Positions 6,633 through 13,006 of a stretch of 13,664 nucleotides of DNA are shown here, piece by piece. Location of the stretch: the NCBI GenBank assembly GCA_947169985.1, contig CAMVRW010000035.1, positions 1 through 13,664 of the forward strand, read 5' to 3'. Made by a program: the position numbers and the translations under genes. Every line of letters starts with the position of its first letter. Position 1 is the stretch's first letter. Under the pieces are notes generated by a model. The model saw only the letters and a list, made by a program, of their open reading frames with translations, ran no database searches and was not told where the DNA came from. The DNA is from an uncultured Butyrivibrio sp. (GTDB taxonomy: Bacteria > Bacillota > Clostridia > Lachnospirales > Lachnospiraceae).

Positions 6633-6663
6633 GCACTTGGTGAGGTCCTTTCGAACCTAGTGC
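6633..6663 (+). repeat. 31-nt structured hairpin repeat, copy 1
   Basis: It starts one base after the livJ stop codon. Stem GCACTTGG/CCTAGTGC with a T-T mismatch at the sixth pair, closed by a T-A pair, and a 13-nt loop GAGGTCCTTTCGA. The same architecture returns at 6677-6707 and 9604-9634 with five stem pairs changed. CGAAC follows, as in copy 3. Confidence 0.75.
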
Positions 6664-6676
6664 GAACCATGGGCGG

Positions 6677-6707
6677 ACACTTAACGAGGTTTTGTCGAGT
6701 TTAGTGT
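6677..6707 (+). repeat. 31-nt structured hairpin repeat, copy 2
   Basis: Thirteen bases after copy 1, in the same orientation. Stem ACACTTAA/TTTAGTGT with the same T-T mismatch, closed by C-G, and loop GAGGTTTTGTCGA. Relative to copy 1, the first, seventh, eighth and ninth stem pairs differ on both sides, and pairing is kept each time. Confidence 0.75.
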
Positions 6708-6729
6708 AGCGACCAAGAGTGAGCGCTAC
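6706..6729 (+). repeat. Hairpin following repeat copy 2
   Basis: GTAGCG (6706-6711) and CGCTAC (6724-6729) pair perfectly around a 12-nt purine-rich loop. It shares its first two bases with the end of copy 2, so the two stems compete slightly. A comparable extra hairpin follows copy 3. No T run follows. Confidence 0.5.
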
Positions 6730-6764
6730 TTTACATTAAGAATTATAATATGGATTAACTTCAG

Positions 6765-6796
6765 CAAGGGATGCTGTCACAGGCCTCCCTTGTTTT
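6765..6796 (+). terminator. Intrinsic terminator between livJ and livH
   Basis: CAAGGGA (6765-6771) pairs with TCCCTTG (6786-6792) over seven bases around a 14-nt loop that can form a small CTG/CAG inner stem. TTTTACATTT follows. It would end or attenuate the livJ transcript, keeping the permease genes at a lower level than the binding protein. Confidence 0.62.
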
Positions 6797-6806
6797 ACAT
6801 TTAGAA

Positions 6807-6835
6807 TTGAGCGTTACAGTTTAAAATGATAAAAT
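6807..6835 (+). promoter_or_regulatory. Promoter of livHMGF
   Basis: TTGAGC (6807-6812), a 17-base spacer and TAAAAT (6830-6835), preceded by TGA, give a good promoter with an extended -10. The start would be near 6842. GATAAA (6828-6833) and TTTATC (6846-6851) form a short inverted repeat across the -10 and start site, a weak operator candidate. Confidence 0.58.
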
Positions 6836-6877
6836 ATATCAAGTGTTTATCTTATTAGTAGGGAGGAGTTTTGTGGG

Positions 6878-7762
6878 ATGAGTTTTCTTACCTATCTCAT
6901 TAACGGATTAAGTTTAGGGAGTATATATGCCATAATCGCTCTTGGATACACCATGGTTTACGGTATTGCCAAGATGCTGAACTTCGCTCATGGCGATTTC
7001 ATCATGGTGGGCTGCTACATTATCTTTTCAGTGAGCGCAGCCATGTCAGGTAATTCTGTGGTGGGCATCATTGTGGCGATCATACTGTGTACGCTTCTTG
7101 GCGTAACAACTGAGTTCGTGGCCTACAGGCCTCTTCGCGGAGCAGCTTCACCTCTGGCGGTTCTGATCACAGCTATCGGTGTGAGCTACCTTCTTGAAAA
7201 CATCGCGCTTCTTATCTACGGCGCAGATATCAAGTCATTTTCATCAGTAATTTCATGGGAAGGCCTCTCTTTTGCAGATGGCCAGCTGAAGATCCAGGGC
7301 GTAACCATTATTACAATCCTTGTGAGCGTGGTTATCCTTATTGCTTTGCAGCTGTTCATCAACAAGACCAAGCAGGGACAGGCCATGCTGGCAGCTTCTG
7401 AGGACAAGGGCGCAGCTACTTTAATGGGTATTAACGTCAACAGGACAATTGCTCTGACATTTGCAATTGGTTCTGCTTTGGCGGCCATTGCGGGAGCGCT
7501 TCTTTGCTCAGCTTATCCTTCCCTTTCTCCATACACCGGCGCAATGCCCGGAATCAAGGCCTTCGTTGCAGCGGTTCTTGGCGGTATCGGATCTATCCCC
7601 GGAGCAATGATTGGCGGGCTGGTGCTGGGCATAGTAGAGATTCTCTCAAAGACCTACATTTCATCACAGCTTTCCGATGCGATTGTATTTGGAATCCTGG
7701 TTGTGGTGCTGCTGGTTAAGCCGACCGGAATATTGGGTAAAGTAATACAAGAAAAAGTTTAA
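6878..7762 (+). CDS. livH: Branched-chain amino-acid ABC transporter permease LivH
   Basis: A 294-residue integral membrane permease of the BPD_transp_2 family, with about eight hydrophobic segments. Family marks: ALGYTMVYGIAKMLNFAHGD (21-40), YRPLRG (83-88), the cytoplasmic loop AASEDKGAATLMGINV (172-187) that contacts an ATPase subunit, and GIKAFVAAVLGGIGSIPGA (225-243). It pairs with LivM to form the transmembrane channel. GGGAGG at 6861-6866 precedes the ATG by 11 bases, slightly long but the best start. livM begins 19 bases after the stop, and the gene is first in the livHMGF transcript. Confidence 0.94.
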   Translation: MSFLTYLINGLSLGSIYAIIALGYTMVYGIAKMLNFAHGDFIMVGCYIIFSVSAAMSGNSVVGIIVAIILCTLLGVTTEFVAYRPLRGAASPLAVLITAIGVSYLLENIALLIYGADIKSFSSVISWEGLSFADGQLKIQGVTIITILVSVVILIALQLFINKTKQGQAMLAASEDKGAATLMGINVNRTIALTFAIGSALAAIAGALLCSAYPSLSPYTGAMPGIKAFVAAVLGGIGSIPGAMIGGLVLGIVEILSKTYISSQLSDAIVFGILVVVLLVKPTGILGKVIQEKV

Positions 7763-7781
7763 GGCGAAAGGTGATAAACAT

Positions 7782-8837
7782 ATGAACAAGACGACAAAAT
7801 CAAATCTCATAACATATGGCATTGTCATCGGAGCCTACATCATCGTTGAGATCCTGATGCTGACCGGCAATCTTTCAAGCCATCTTAAAGGTCTTTTGGT
7901 CCCAATGACATATTATGCGGTAATTGCAGTAGCCCTGAACCTGTGCGTAGGAATTCTGGGGGAGCTCAGTATCGGACATTGCGGATTTATGTGCATCGGA
8001 GCATTCTCCAGCGCCTTCTTTTCAAGGGCAACAGAGAACGCAATCCCTACTGTGCCAAGATTCATACTGGCTTTCATTATTGGAATCGCTTTTGCAGCGC
8101 TCTTTGGCTTCCTTATTGGAATTCCGGTACTTCGTCTTAAGGGTGACTACCTGGCGATCGTTACACTGGCTTTTGGTGAGATCATCAAAAACGTCATCAA
8201 TGCACTGTACATCGGCATCGACGGCAAGGGCTTCCACTTTACAATGAAGAGTTCCATGGACCTTGGAATGGAGCCTGACGGCGACATTATCGTAAACGGA
8301 GCTATGGGAATCACCGGAACACCGCATAATTCGAGCTTTACGGTAGGCATTATAGTGCTGCTGATAGCTCTTTTCATCGTTCAGAATCTCGTAAATTCCA
8401 GGGACGGCCGTGCGATCATGGCTATCCGTGACAATTATATCGCCGCAGAGTCAACAGGCATCAACGTTACAAGCTACAAGATGATGGCGTTTACCATTTC
8501 TGCAGCAATTGCAGGGGCGGCAGGAGTTCTTTTCTCTCACAATATCACTACGTTGACGGCTTCATCACAGTACTTCGGGTTCAATGCGTCAATCATGATC
8601 CTGGTTTACGTGGTGCTGGGCGGAATCGGAAATATCAGGGGAAGCGTTATTGCAGCATGCATCCTGTACCTGCTTCCTGAGCTGCTTCGCGGCTTCAACA
8701 CCTACAGAATGTTGATCTATTCAATTGTTCTCATCGTGATGATGATCGTGAACTGGTCGCCGAAGGTTATCGAGTGGCGTAAAAAGACCTTTGGGCGCAT
8801 TAATCTTCCCTGGCGCAGGGCAAAGGAGGTGGCTTAA
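7782..8837 (+). CDS. livM: Branched-chain amino-acid ABC transporter permease LivM
   Basis: A 351-residue membrane permease of the same family as LivH, with about nine hydrophobic segments. Visible marks are NLCVGILGELSIGHCGFM (53-70), LRLKGDYLAIVTLAFGEI (117-134), the cytoplasmic ATPase-contact loop SRDGRAIMAIRDNYIAAES (206-224) and LGGIGNIRGSV (279-289). The C-terminal 25 residues are basic and probably cytoplasmic. It is the second half of the channel dimer. AAAGGTG at 7767-7773 is the ribosome site. The stop TAA is followed directly by the livG ATG, and the livG ribosome site lies inside the last codons of livM, so the two are translationally coupled. Confidence 0.94.
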   Translation: MNKTTKSNLITYGIVIGAYIIVEILMLTGNLSSHLKGLLVPMTYYAVIAVALNLCVGILGELSIGHCGFMCIGAFSSAFFSRATENAIPTVPRFILAFIIGIAFAALFGFLIGIPVLRLKGDYLAIVTLAFGEIIKNVINALYIGIDGKGFHFTMKSSMDLGMEPDGDIIVNGAMGITGTPHNSSFTVGIIVLLIALFIVQNLVNSRDGRAIMAIRDNYIAAESTGINVTSYKMMAFTISAAIAGAAGVLFSHNITTLTASSQYFGFNASIMILVYVVLGGIGNIRGSVIAACILYLLPELLRGFNTYRMLIYSIVLIVMMIVNWSPKVIEWRKKTFGRINLPWRRAKEVA

Positions 8838-9596
8838 ATGGCACTTCTGGATGTAAATAACTTAAGCATTTCTTTCGGTGGCCTTAGGGCTGTTGATAAT
8901 TTCAATATTACTATCGAGAAGGGCGAGCTTTACGGGCTTATCGGACCTAACGGCGCCGGAAAGACCACAGTTTTCAACCTTCTGACAGGTGTGTACAAGC
9001 CAAACGAAGGAATCATCAGGCTTGATGGCGAGGACATCACCCGCAAGAACACCATTGAGATCAACCATGCAGGTATCGCAAGGACTTTCCAGAACATCAG
9101 GCTTTTCAAGAACATGCCTGTTATCGACAACGTTAAGGTTGGACTTTCCGAGCGCTTTAAGTACAGTGCCCTGGAGGGAATGCTGCATATTGGCAAGTAC
9201 AGCAAGGTTGAGAAAGAGATGGATGCAGAGGCCATGCGGCTTTTGAAGGTCTTTGATCTGGACGGGGAGAGGGATACCCTGGCGGCAAATCTTCCTTATG
9301 GTAAGCAGCGTAAGCTGGAGATTGCCCGTGCCATGGCCACAAATCCTAAGCTCCTTCTTCTGGATGAGCCCGCAGCTGGCATGAATCCTAATGAGACAAA
9401 AGAGCTGATGGACACAATTGCGCTTGTTCGCAGGGAATTCGACATGACGATCCTTCTGATTGAGCATGACATGAAGCTGGTTTCAGGTATCTGCGAAAAG
9501 CTGACAGTGCTGAATTTCGGACGTGTCTTGTGTCAGGGCGAGACCAAGGAAGTGCTGGCTAATCCGGAGGTTATTACGGCTTATCTTGGAGAGTAG
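8838..9596 (+). CDS. livG: Branched-chain amino-acid ABC transporter ATP-binding protein LivG
   Basis: A 252-residue cytoplasmic ABC ATPase. Walker A is GPNGAGKTT (36-44), the Q-loop is TFQN with Q85, the signature is LPYGKQ (152-157, the LivG-type variant of LSGGQ), Walker B is LLLLDEP (172-178) and the H-loop is H210 in LLIEHDM. The C-terminal GEVL-like stretch ETKEVLANPEVITAYLGE is typical. It forms a heterodimer with LivF and drives LivHM. AAAGGAGGTGG (8822-8832) is a very strong ribosome site within the end of livM. The 116 bases after its stop hold hairpin repeat copy 3 before livF. Confidence 0.95.
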   Translation: MALLDVNNLSISFGGLRAVDNFNITIEKGELYGLIGPNGAGKTTVFNLLTGVYKPNEGIIRLDGEDITRKNTIEINHAGIARTFQNIRLFKNMPVIDNVKVGLSERFKYSALEGMLHIGKYSKVEKEMDAEAMRLLKVFDLDGERDTLAANLPYGKQRKLEIARAMATNPKLLLLDEPAAGMNPNETKELMDTIALVRREFDMTILLIEHDMKLVSGICEKLTVLNFGRVLCQGETKEVLANPEVITAYLGE

Positions 9597-9603
9597 GCTG
9601 TGA

Positions 9604-9634
9604 GGACTTGCTGAGGTTCTTTCGAAGCTAGTCC
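9604..9634 (+). repeat. 31-nt structured hairpin repeat, copy 3
   Basis: It lies seven bases after the livG stop. Stem GGACTTGC/GCTAGTCC with the same T-T mismatch, closed by T-A, and loop GAGGTTCTTTCGA. Relative to copy 1, pair 2 changes from C-G to G-C and pair 8 from G-C to C-G, with pairing kept. CGAAC follows as in copy 1. Confidence 0.75.
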
Positions 9635-9640
9635 GAACGT

Positions 9641-9681
9641 GTTCTGGCGAGCGCTTTTTGCGAGAGCAGAACTTCCTTTTT
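9641..9681 (+). repeat. Hairpin following repeat copy 3, with T-rich tail
   Basis: GTTCTG (9641-9646) pairs with CAGAAC (9667-9672). An inner CGC/GCG stem with a TTTTT loop lies at 9652-9662, and purine-rich sides (GCGAG, AGAG) could form stacked G-A pairs. TTCCTTTTT follows at 9673-9681, so partial termination between livG and livF is possible. It is the counterpart of the hairpin at 6706-6729. Confidence 0.5.
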
Positions 9682-9712
9682 GCTATGCTGATTATAAATG
9701 CGAGGTATATAT

Positions 9713-10429
9713 ATGGCTGATTCAATTTTGACGGTCAAAGATTTAAGTGTATATTATGGCGTAATCCAGGCCCTCAAGGGTATCTCTTTTCACGTAGACA
9801 AGGGCGAGATCGTGGCCCTCATCGGTGCCAACGGGGCTGGAAAAACCACAACCCTTCATACTTTGTCGGGGCTCATAAATGCTGACAAGGGCGAGATTGA
9901 TTATAAGGGCTTTGACCTGACCAAGATTCCGGGCCACAAGATTGTAAGCTTTGGAATGGCGCAGGTTCCTGAGGGAAGACGAGTTTTTGCGGAGATGACA
10001 GTTCTGCAGAATCTGAAGATGGGAGCTTTCACCAGAAAGGACAAAGCTGAGATGGAAGGCACTTTGCAGACCATCTACAAGAGATTCCCAAGGCTTGAAG
10101 AGCGTAAGAACCAGTTGGCAGGAACACTTTCAGGCGGTGAGCAGCAGATGCTTGCCATGGGAAGGGCGCTGATGTCCCATCCGGACCTGATCCTTATGGA
10201 CGAGCCATCCATGGGACTTTCACCGATCTTTGTTAACGAGATCTTCAGCATCATTGAGGATGTAAATAAGGATGGTGTGACAGTCCTTTTAGTAGAGCAG
10301 AACGCAAAGAAGGCTCTTTCTATCGCAAACAGGGCGTACGTCCTTGAGACAGGCTCAATTATCAAGGAAGGCGATGCAAAAGAATTGCTTAATGACGAGG
10401 ATATTAAGAAGGCATATTTAGGAGAGTGA
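9713..10429 (+). CDS. livF: Branched-chain amino-acid ABC transporter ATP-binding protein LivF
   Basis: A 238-residue cytoplasmic ABC ATPase. Walker A is GANGAGKTT (38-46), the signature is LSGGEQQ (139-145), Walker B is LILMDEP (159-165), and the H-loop histidine is replaced by glutamine in LLVEQNA (192-198), which is normal for LivF. The sequence ending IKKAYLGE is also typical. The ATG at 9713 is preferred over an in-frame ATG at 9698 because GAGGT at 9702-9706 is correctly placed for 9713 only. It partners LivG beneath LivHM. The kinase-like gene starts two bases after its stop, with its ribosome site inside the last livF codons. Confidence 0.95.
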   Translation: MADSILTVKDLSVYYGVIQALKGISFHVDKGEIVALIGANGAGKTTTLHTLSGLINADKGEIDYKGFDLTKIPGHKIVSFGMAQVPEGRRVFAEMTVLQNLKMGAFTRKDKAEMEGTLQTIYKRFPRLEERKNQLAGTLSGGEQQMLAMGRALMSHPDLILMDEPSMGLSPIFVNEIFSIIEDVNKDGVTVLLVEQNAKKALSIANRAYVLETGSIIKEGDAKELLNDEDIKKAYLGE

Positions 10430-10431
10430 AC

Positions 10432-11070
10432 ATGAAGCGCAACATTACAATTACGATTGCAAGGCAGTATGGTAGCGGCGGACGTACCGTTGGTGAGATG
10501 CTTGCCAATGATATAGGAGTTCATTACTACAACAACGAACTGATCAAGCTTGCTTCAGAGGAGAGCGGAATCAGTGAGTCTCTTTTCCTGGAGACTGATG
10601 AGAAGTGCAGAAACACCGGATTTTTCAAGAAGTCCATAGATGTTTATCAGGGCGGACTCATCGGTCCTGACAGCAAGGATTTTACTTCTGAGGCGAATCT
10701 TTTCAATTATCAGGCCAAGGTCATCAAAAAGCTTGCTGAGACCAGCAGCTGTGTTATTGTTGGCCGTGCAGCTGATTTTGTGCTGAAGGACTACAACAAT
10801 GTCCTTAGTGTCTTTGTTCATGCGCCCCATGACTTCCTTGTGGAGCAGGCAGCCAAGGTTAAGAGCCTTCCACACGATGAGCTGATCAAATTTATGGCCA
10901 AGGAAGACAAGTATCGCGCCGAGTACTACGAGCACCACACTGGCCAGAAGTGGACCGACGCCATGAACTACGATCTGTGCCTCGACAGCAGCAAGCTGGG
11001 CTTCGAGAAATGCGTTGAAGCCATCAAAGCTCATGCAAGAGTGAGGTTTGGTGAGGATATATTTGATTAA
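10432..11070 (+). CDS. Cytidylate-kinase-like family protein
   Basis: A 212-residue soluble protein of the cytidylate-kinase-like group. The N-terminus ITITIARQYGSGGRTVGEML (5-24) is the family's modified P-loop, in which the usual GKS/T becomes GGRT. CVIVGRAADFVL (107-118) is the second conserved stretch, and the C-terminus YDLCLDSSKLGFEKCVEAI (180-198) matches the family end. True CMP kinases phosphorylate CMP/dCMP with ATP; the substrate of this divergent group is not established, so the enzymatic call is tentative. AGGAGAG (10420-10426) supports the ATG at 10432; a GTG at 10426 is possible but falls within the ribosome site. It is last in the liv transcript and ends at the terminator 11080-11104. 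Confidence 0.85.
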   Translation: MKRNITITIARQYGSGGRTVGEMLANDIGVHYYNNELIKLASEESGISESLFLETDEKCRNTGFFKKSIDVYQGGLIGPDSKDFTSEANLFNYQAKVIKKLAETSSCVIVGRAADFVLKDYNNVLSVFVHAPHDFLVEQAAKVKSLPHDELIKFMAKEDKYRAEYYEHHTGQKWTDAMNYDLCLDSSKLGFEKCVEAIKAHARVRFGEDIFD

Positions 11071-11079
11071 AGAATGAAG

Positions 11080-11104
11080 AAGAGCGCCCCTCAGGAGCGC
11101 TCTT
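11080..11104. terminator. Bidirectional intrinsic terminator between convergent units
   Basis: AAGAGCGC (11080-11087) pairs perfectly with GCGCTCTT (11097-11104), with a CC/GG inner stem and TCA loop. On the + strand the stem ends in TTTT; on the - strand it continues CTTCTTCATTCTTT. It closes the liv-kinase unit and also lies over the last codons and stop of the - strand acyltransferase gene, whose stop codon (11091-11093) forms the hairpin loop. Confidence 0.75.
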
Positions 11105-11819
11105 TTAAATGTTCATCAATTTTTTTCTTAATTCTCTGCTCGACCATAAGAGCAATATCCACTGTCTTCATTCCCTTGTAGTCATCATAATAGATGGGAT
11201 CAAGGTAGTAGATATATGTTGTGACAGGGCCCTTATGGGGACTGTTGTAGACTTTATAGGAATCAATCAGTGCCACGGGAACGATGGGGCACTTGGACAT
11301 CTGCGCCAGCTTAAAGCTTCCTGCCTTAAAAGGCTCAACAATATTCCGATTATCCTCCTTGTAGCCACCTTCCGGGAAGAGGATGAATTTCCTGCCTTCT
11401 TCCGTTATCTCTTTTGCCATTTCCTTGAAAATTGAAAGGGTCTGACGAAGATTGTCCATCATCAGGCGCTTGCCGCCAACCAAAAGAAGAAATTCATTCA
11501 CCAGGATAATGTGGGACTTTTTCTCATCCATAACAAAGGAACAGGGCTTGTCGTGGGCTGTGAAAATCCCGGGAACATCGTACTTGCCCTGGTGGTTGGG
11601 ATACATTACGTAGCCGCCCTCTTTTGGGAGCTTTTCCTGGCCGAAGGCGATGGTCTTGTAGCCTGAAGACTTGTTCATTTTCTCCACCATTTCCTGAGCC
11701 ATGGCGTAGCGCTCCTCCATGGAATGGCGCTCCGGGTGCCTCAGCCAAATGTGGGTCTTGGTGACGTAATATATGATCCTATGCAGGTTTTTTATAATTG
11801 TGCGGTAGTAATTTGTCAT
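11091..11819 (-). CDS. PlsC-like lysophospholipid acyltransferase
   Basis: A 242-residue acyltransferase of the PlsC/LPLAT superfamily. The catalytic H-x4-D motif is PNHQGKYD (74-81, H76 and D81) and the substrate-binding motif is FPEGG (148-152, usual form FPEGTR). KAGSFKLAQMSKCPIVPVAL (166-185) is the conserved stretch after it. Family role: transfer of a fatty acyl group to lysophosphatidic acid or a related lysolipid at the inner membrane face. There is only a weak hydrophobic N-terminal segment. No strong ribosome site stands before the ATG (GAAAGA at about 11832 is the best), so translation may depend on the exonuclease gene 24 bases upstream. The last codons lie within the bidirectional terminator. 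The exact acyl acceptor is not known. Confidence 0.88.
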   Translation of the reverse strand: MTNYYRTIIKNLHRIIYYVTKTHIWLRHPERHSMEERYAMAQEMVEKMNKSSGYKTIAFGQEKLPKEGGYVMYPNHQGKYDVPGIFTAHDKPCSFVMDEKKSHIILVNEFLLLVGGKRLMMDNLRQTLSIFKEMAKEITEEGRKFILFPEGGYKEDNRNIVEPFKAGSFKLAQMSKCPIVPVALIDSYKVYNSPHKGPVTTYIYYLDPIYYDDYKGMKTVDIALMVEQRIKKKIDEHLKERS

Positions 11820-11843
11820 TAAAAGAAATCTTTCTAATTATTT

Positions 11844-12884
11844 TCAAAGCTTCTCCATCAGGGACTTGAAGCCGTATTTCTCAAACTGCTCTTTTGCCTT
11901 GTTCTTGTCAAAATTCAGCTTAAAATCGTCAAGAGCCTGAGGGATGGGGTAATCCTTGCGGATCTGAGCTAGCTCTTTTGACAAAAGAGCCATATCCCTA
12001 TATTCAACCAGAGCCTTCATGGGGCTTCGGGAGATCCCCAGGTCCTCTTTCCAGCTTGTGGCAAGGGCCTTCAGCTCTTTATCTCCGTTGCAGCCGTCAA
12101 TCGCTTCATAGATGCCCTCAACGGTGCGGTACTTAGCAAGGAGCGGGATGGCAGCGCTGCTAACGCCCTTAACTCCCGGGATGTTGTCACTGGCATCACC
12201 CTGAATTCCCTTAAGATCAGGAATCTGGCAGGGCTCAACGCCGTACTCCTTAAGGCAAAGGCTCGGCGAAACCTCAAAAGCCTTGTCCGGAATGCTGGTC
12301 ATTTTCCTGTTCCAGCCAAACTCTGCGCCATACTTGGTCTGAAGCTCGTCCGCCGTCTCCTGTTTAGTCTGCACCAACCAAACCCTGGTATAATCGCTCA
12401 CAAGCTGCAGATAATCATGGTCCTTGGTGATGATAAAAGAGGGAATCTCTTTTTCAAACTTGCTGACCACGCTGCCCACAATGTCGTCTGCCTCGAAGTG
12501 GTCGTCGTACATCACCGCAAAACCAAGGGCCTTTAGCATTTCCTCCATGTTCTGGAACTGCTCCTTCAGCGGCTCAGGCGTATCGCCTCGATTGCCCTTG
12601 TAATCCGCATACTTCTCACGCCTGAAGGTGTCTCTGGTGGTGTCGAAGGCGAACATCATGTGAGTGGGCTGCTGTTCTGCCATGATTTTCAAAATAGTCC
12701 GCATCATGCCGTACATGGCGTTAGTGTACTGGCCCTTGTCATTATGCATGATCTGGGAAAAGAGCTTTTCCTTCTTCTCCGGGTCTTTTTCAAAAAGCAG
12801 CGCCTTGGGCAGGTTTCCATAATAATTGGTCACCAGCATTGAGCTGCCATCTATAAGGATGAATTTTCCTTGATTATTGGTCAT
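11844..12884 (-). CDS. Stand-alone 5'-3' exonuclease (Pol I N-terminal nuclease type)
   Basis: A 346-residue FEN-family nuclease with a PIN-like and a helix-3-turn-helix half but no polymerase domain. Metal ligands are visible in order: D12 in LIDGSS, D81 in FDTTRDTFRREKYADYKGNR, EADD at 131-134, TKDHD at 153-157 (usual form TGDKD), and DLKGIQGDASDNIPGVKG (223-240) with D230 and D233. Known role: removal of 5' flaps and RNA primers during lagging-strand synthesis and repair. It is longer than the usual 290 or so residues, mainly through residues 24-50 and about 186-215. GAGG (12896-12893, - strand) is the ribosome site. A separate polymerase I would still be expected elsewhere in the genome. 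Confidence 0.9.
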   Translation of the reverse strand: MTNNQGKFILIDGSSMLVTNYYGNLPKALLFEKDPEKKEKLFSQIMHNDKGQYTNAMYGMMRTILKIMAEQQPTHMMFAFDTTRDTFRREKYADYKGNRGDTPEPLKEQFQNMEEMLKALGFAVMYDDHFEADDIVGSVVSKFEKEIPSFIITKDHDYLQLVSDYTRVWLVQTKQETADELQTKYGAEFGWNRKMTSIPDKAFEVSPSLCLKEYGVEPCQIPDLKGIQGDASDNIPGVKGVSSAAIPLLAKYRTVEGIYEAIDGCNGDKELKALATSWKEDLGISRSPMKALVEYRDMALLSKELAQIRKDYPIPQALDDFKLNFDKNKAKEQFEKYGFKSLMEKL

Positions 12885-12920
12885 TTGCCAGGCCTCGTGT
12901 TTTTGTATTCTTTCTTCAAT

Positions 12921-12950
12921 ATTATATATTTTTCAGGACTATATGCGCAA
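12921..12950 (-). promoter_or_regulatory. Promoter of the exonuclease-acyltransferase unit
   Basis: Read on the - strand, TTGCGC (12950-12945), an 18-base spacer and TATAAT (12926-12921). A perfect -10 about 35 bases before the ATG makes this the best candidate. It overlaps the opposite-facing promoter of the 13007 gene. Confidence 0.5.
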
Positions 12951-12959
12951 CATTTAGTG

Positions 12960-12965
12960 TATAAT
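12960..12965 (+). promoter_or_regulatory. -10 box of the 13007 gene
   Basis: A perfect TATAAT at 12960-12965 with no convincing -35 (GGACTA at 12936-12941). TATAA-TTG-TTATA (12960-12972) is also a small palindrome. The gap 12885-13006 is thus a divergent promoter region. Confidence 0.42.
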
Positions 12966-13006
12966 TGTTATAAAGATATCTATGACCACAAATTGTAGGG
13001 GTGTAT

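Noticed and set aside
6690..6699. Spo0A-box-like TTTTGTCGAG in hairpin copy 2
   Set aside because: It falls in the conserved loop of the repeat, and the other copies do not match the box, so the hairpin explains it better.
6633..6707. CRISPR-like tandem repeat
   Set aside because: There are only two adjacent units, 13 bases apart, and the repeats differ at paired positions. This is a structured element, not an array.
6744..6749. TATAAT as an additional promoter before livH
   Set aside because: There is no -35 at a workable distance and no extended -10; the terminator at 6765-6796 would follow directly.
8862..9467. 201-codon open frame on the - strand
   Set aside because: It lies wholly antisense to livG, whose ABC motifs are intact. 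Its translation shows no domain and no suitable ribosome site.
10555..11034. 159-codon open frame on the - strand
   Set aside because: It is antisense to the cytidylate-kinase-like gene, with no recognisable domain.
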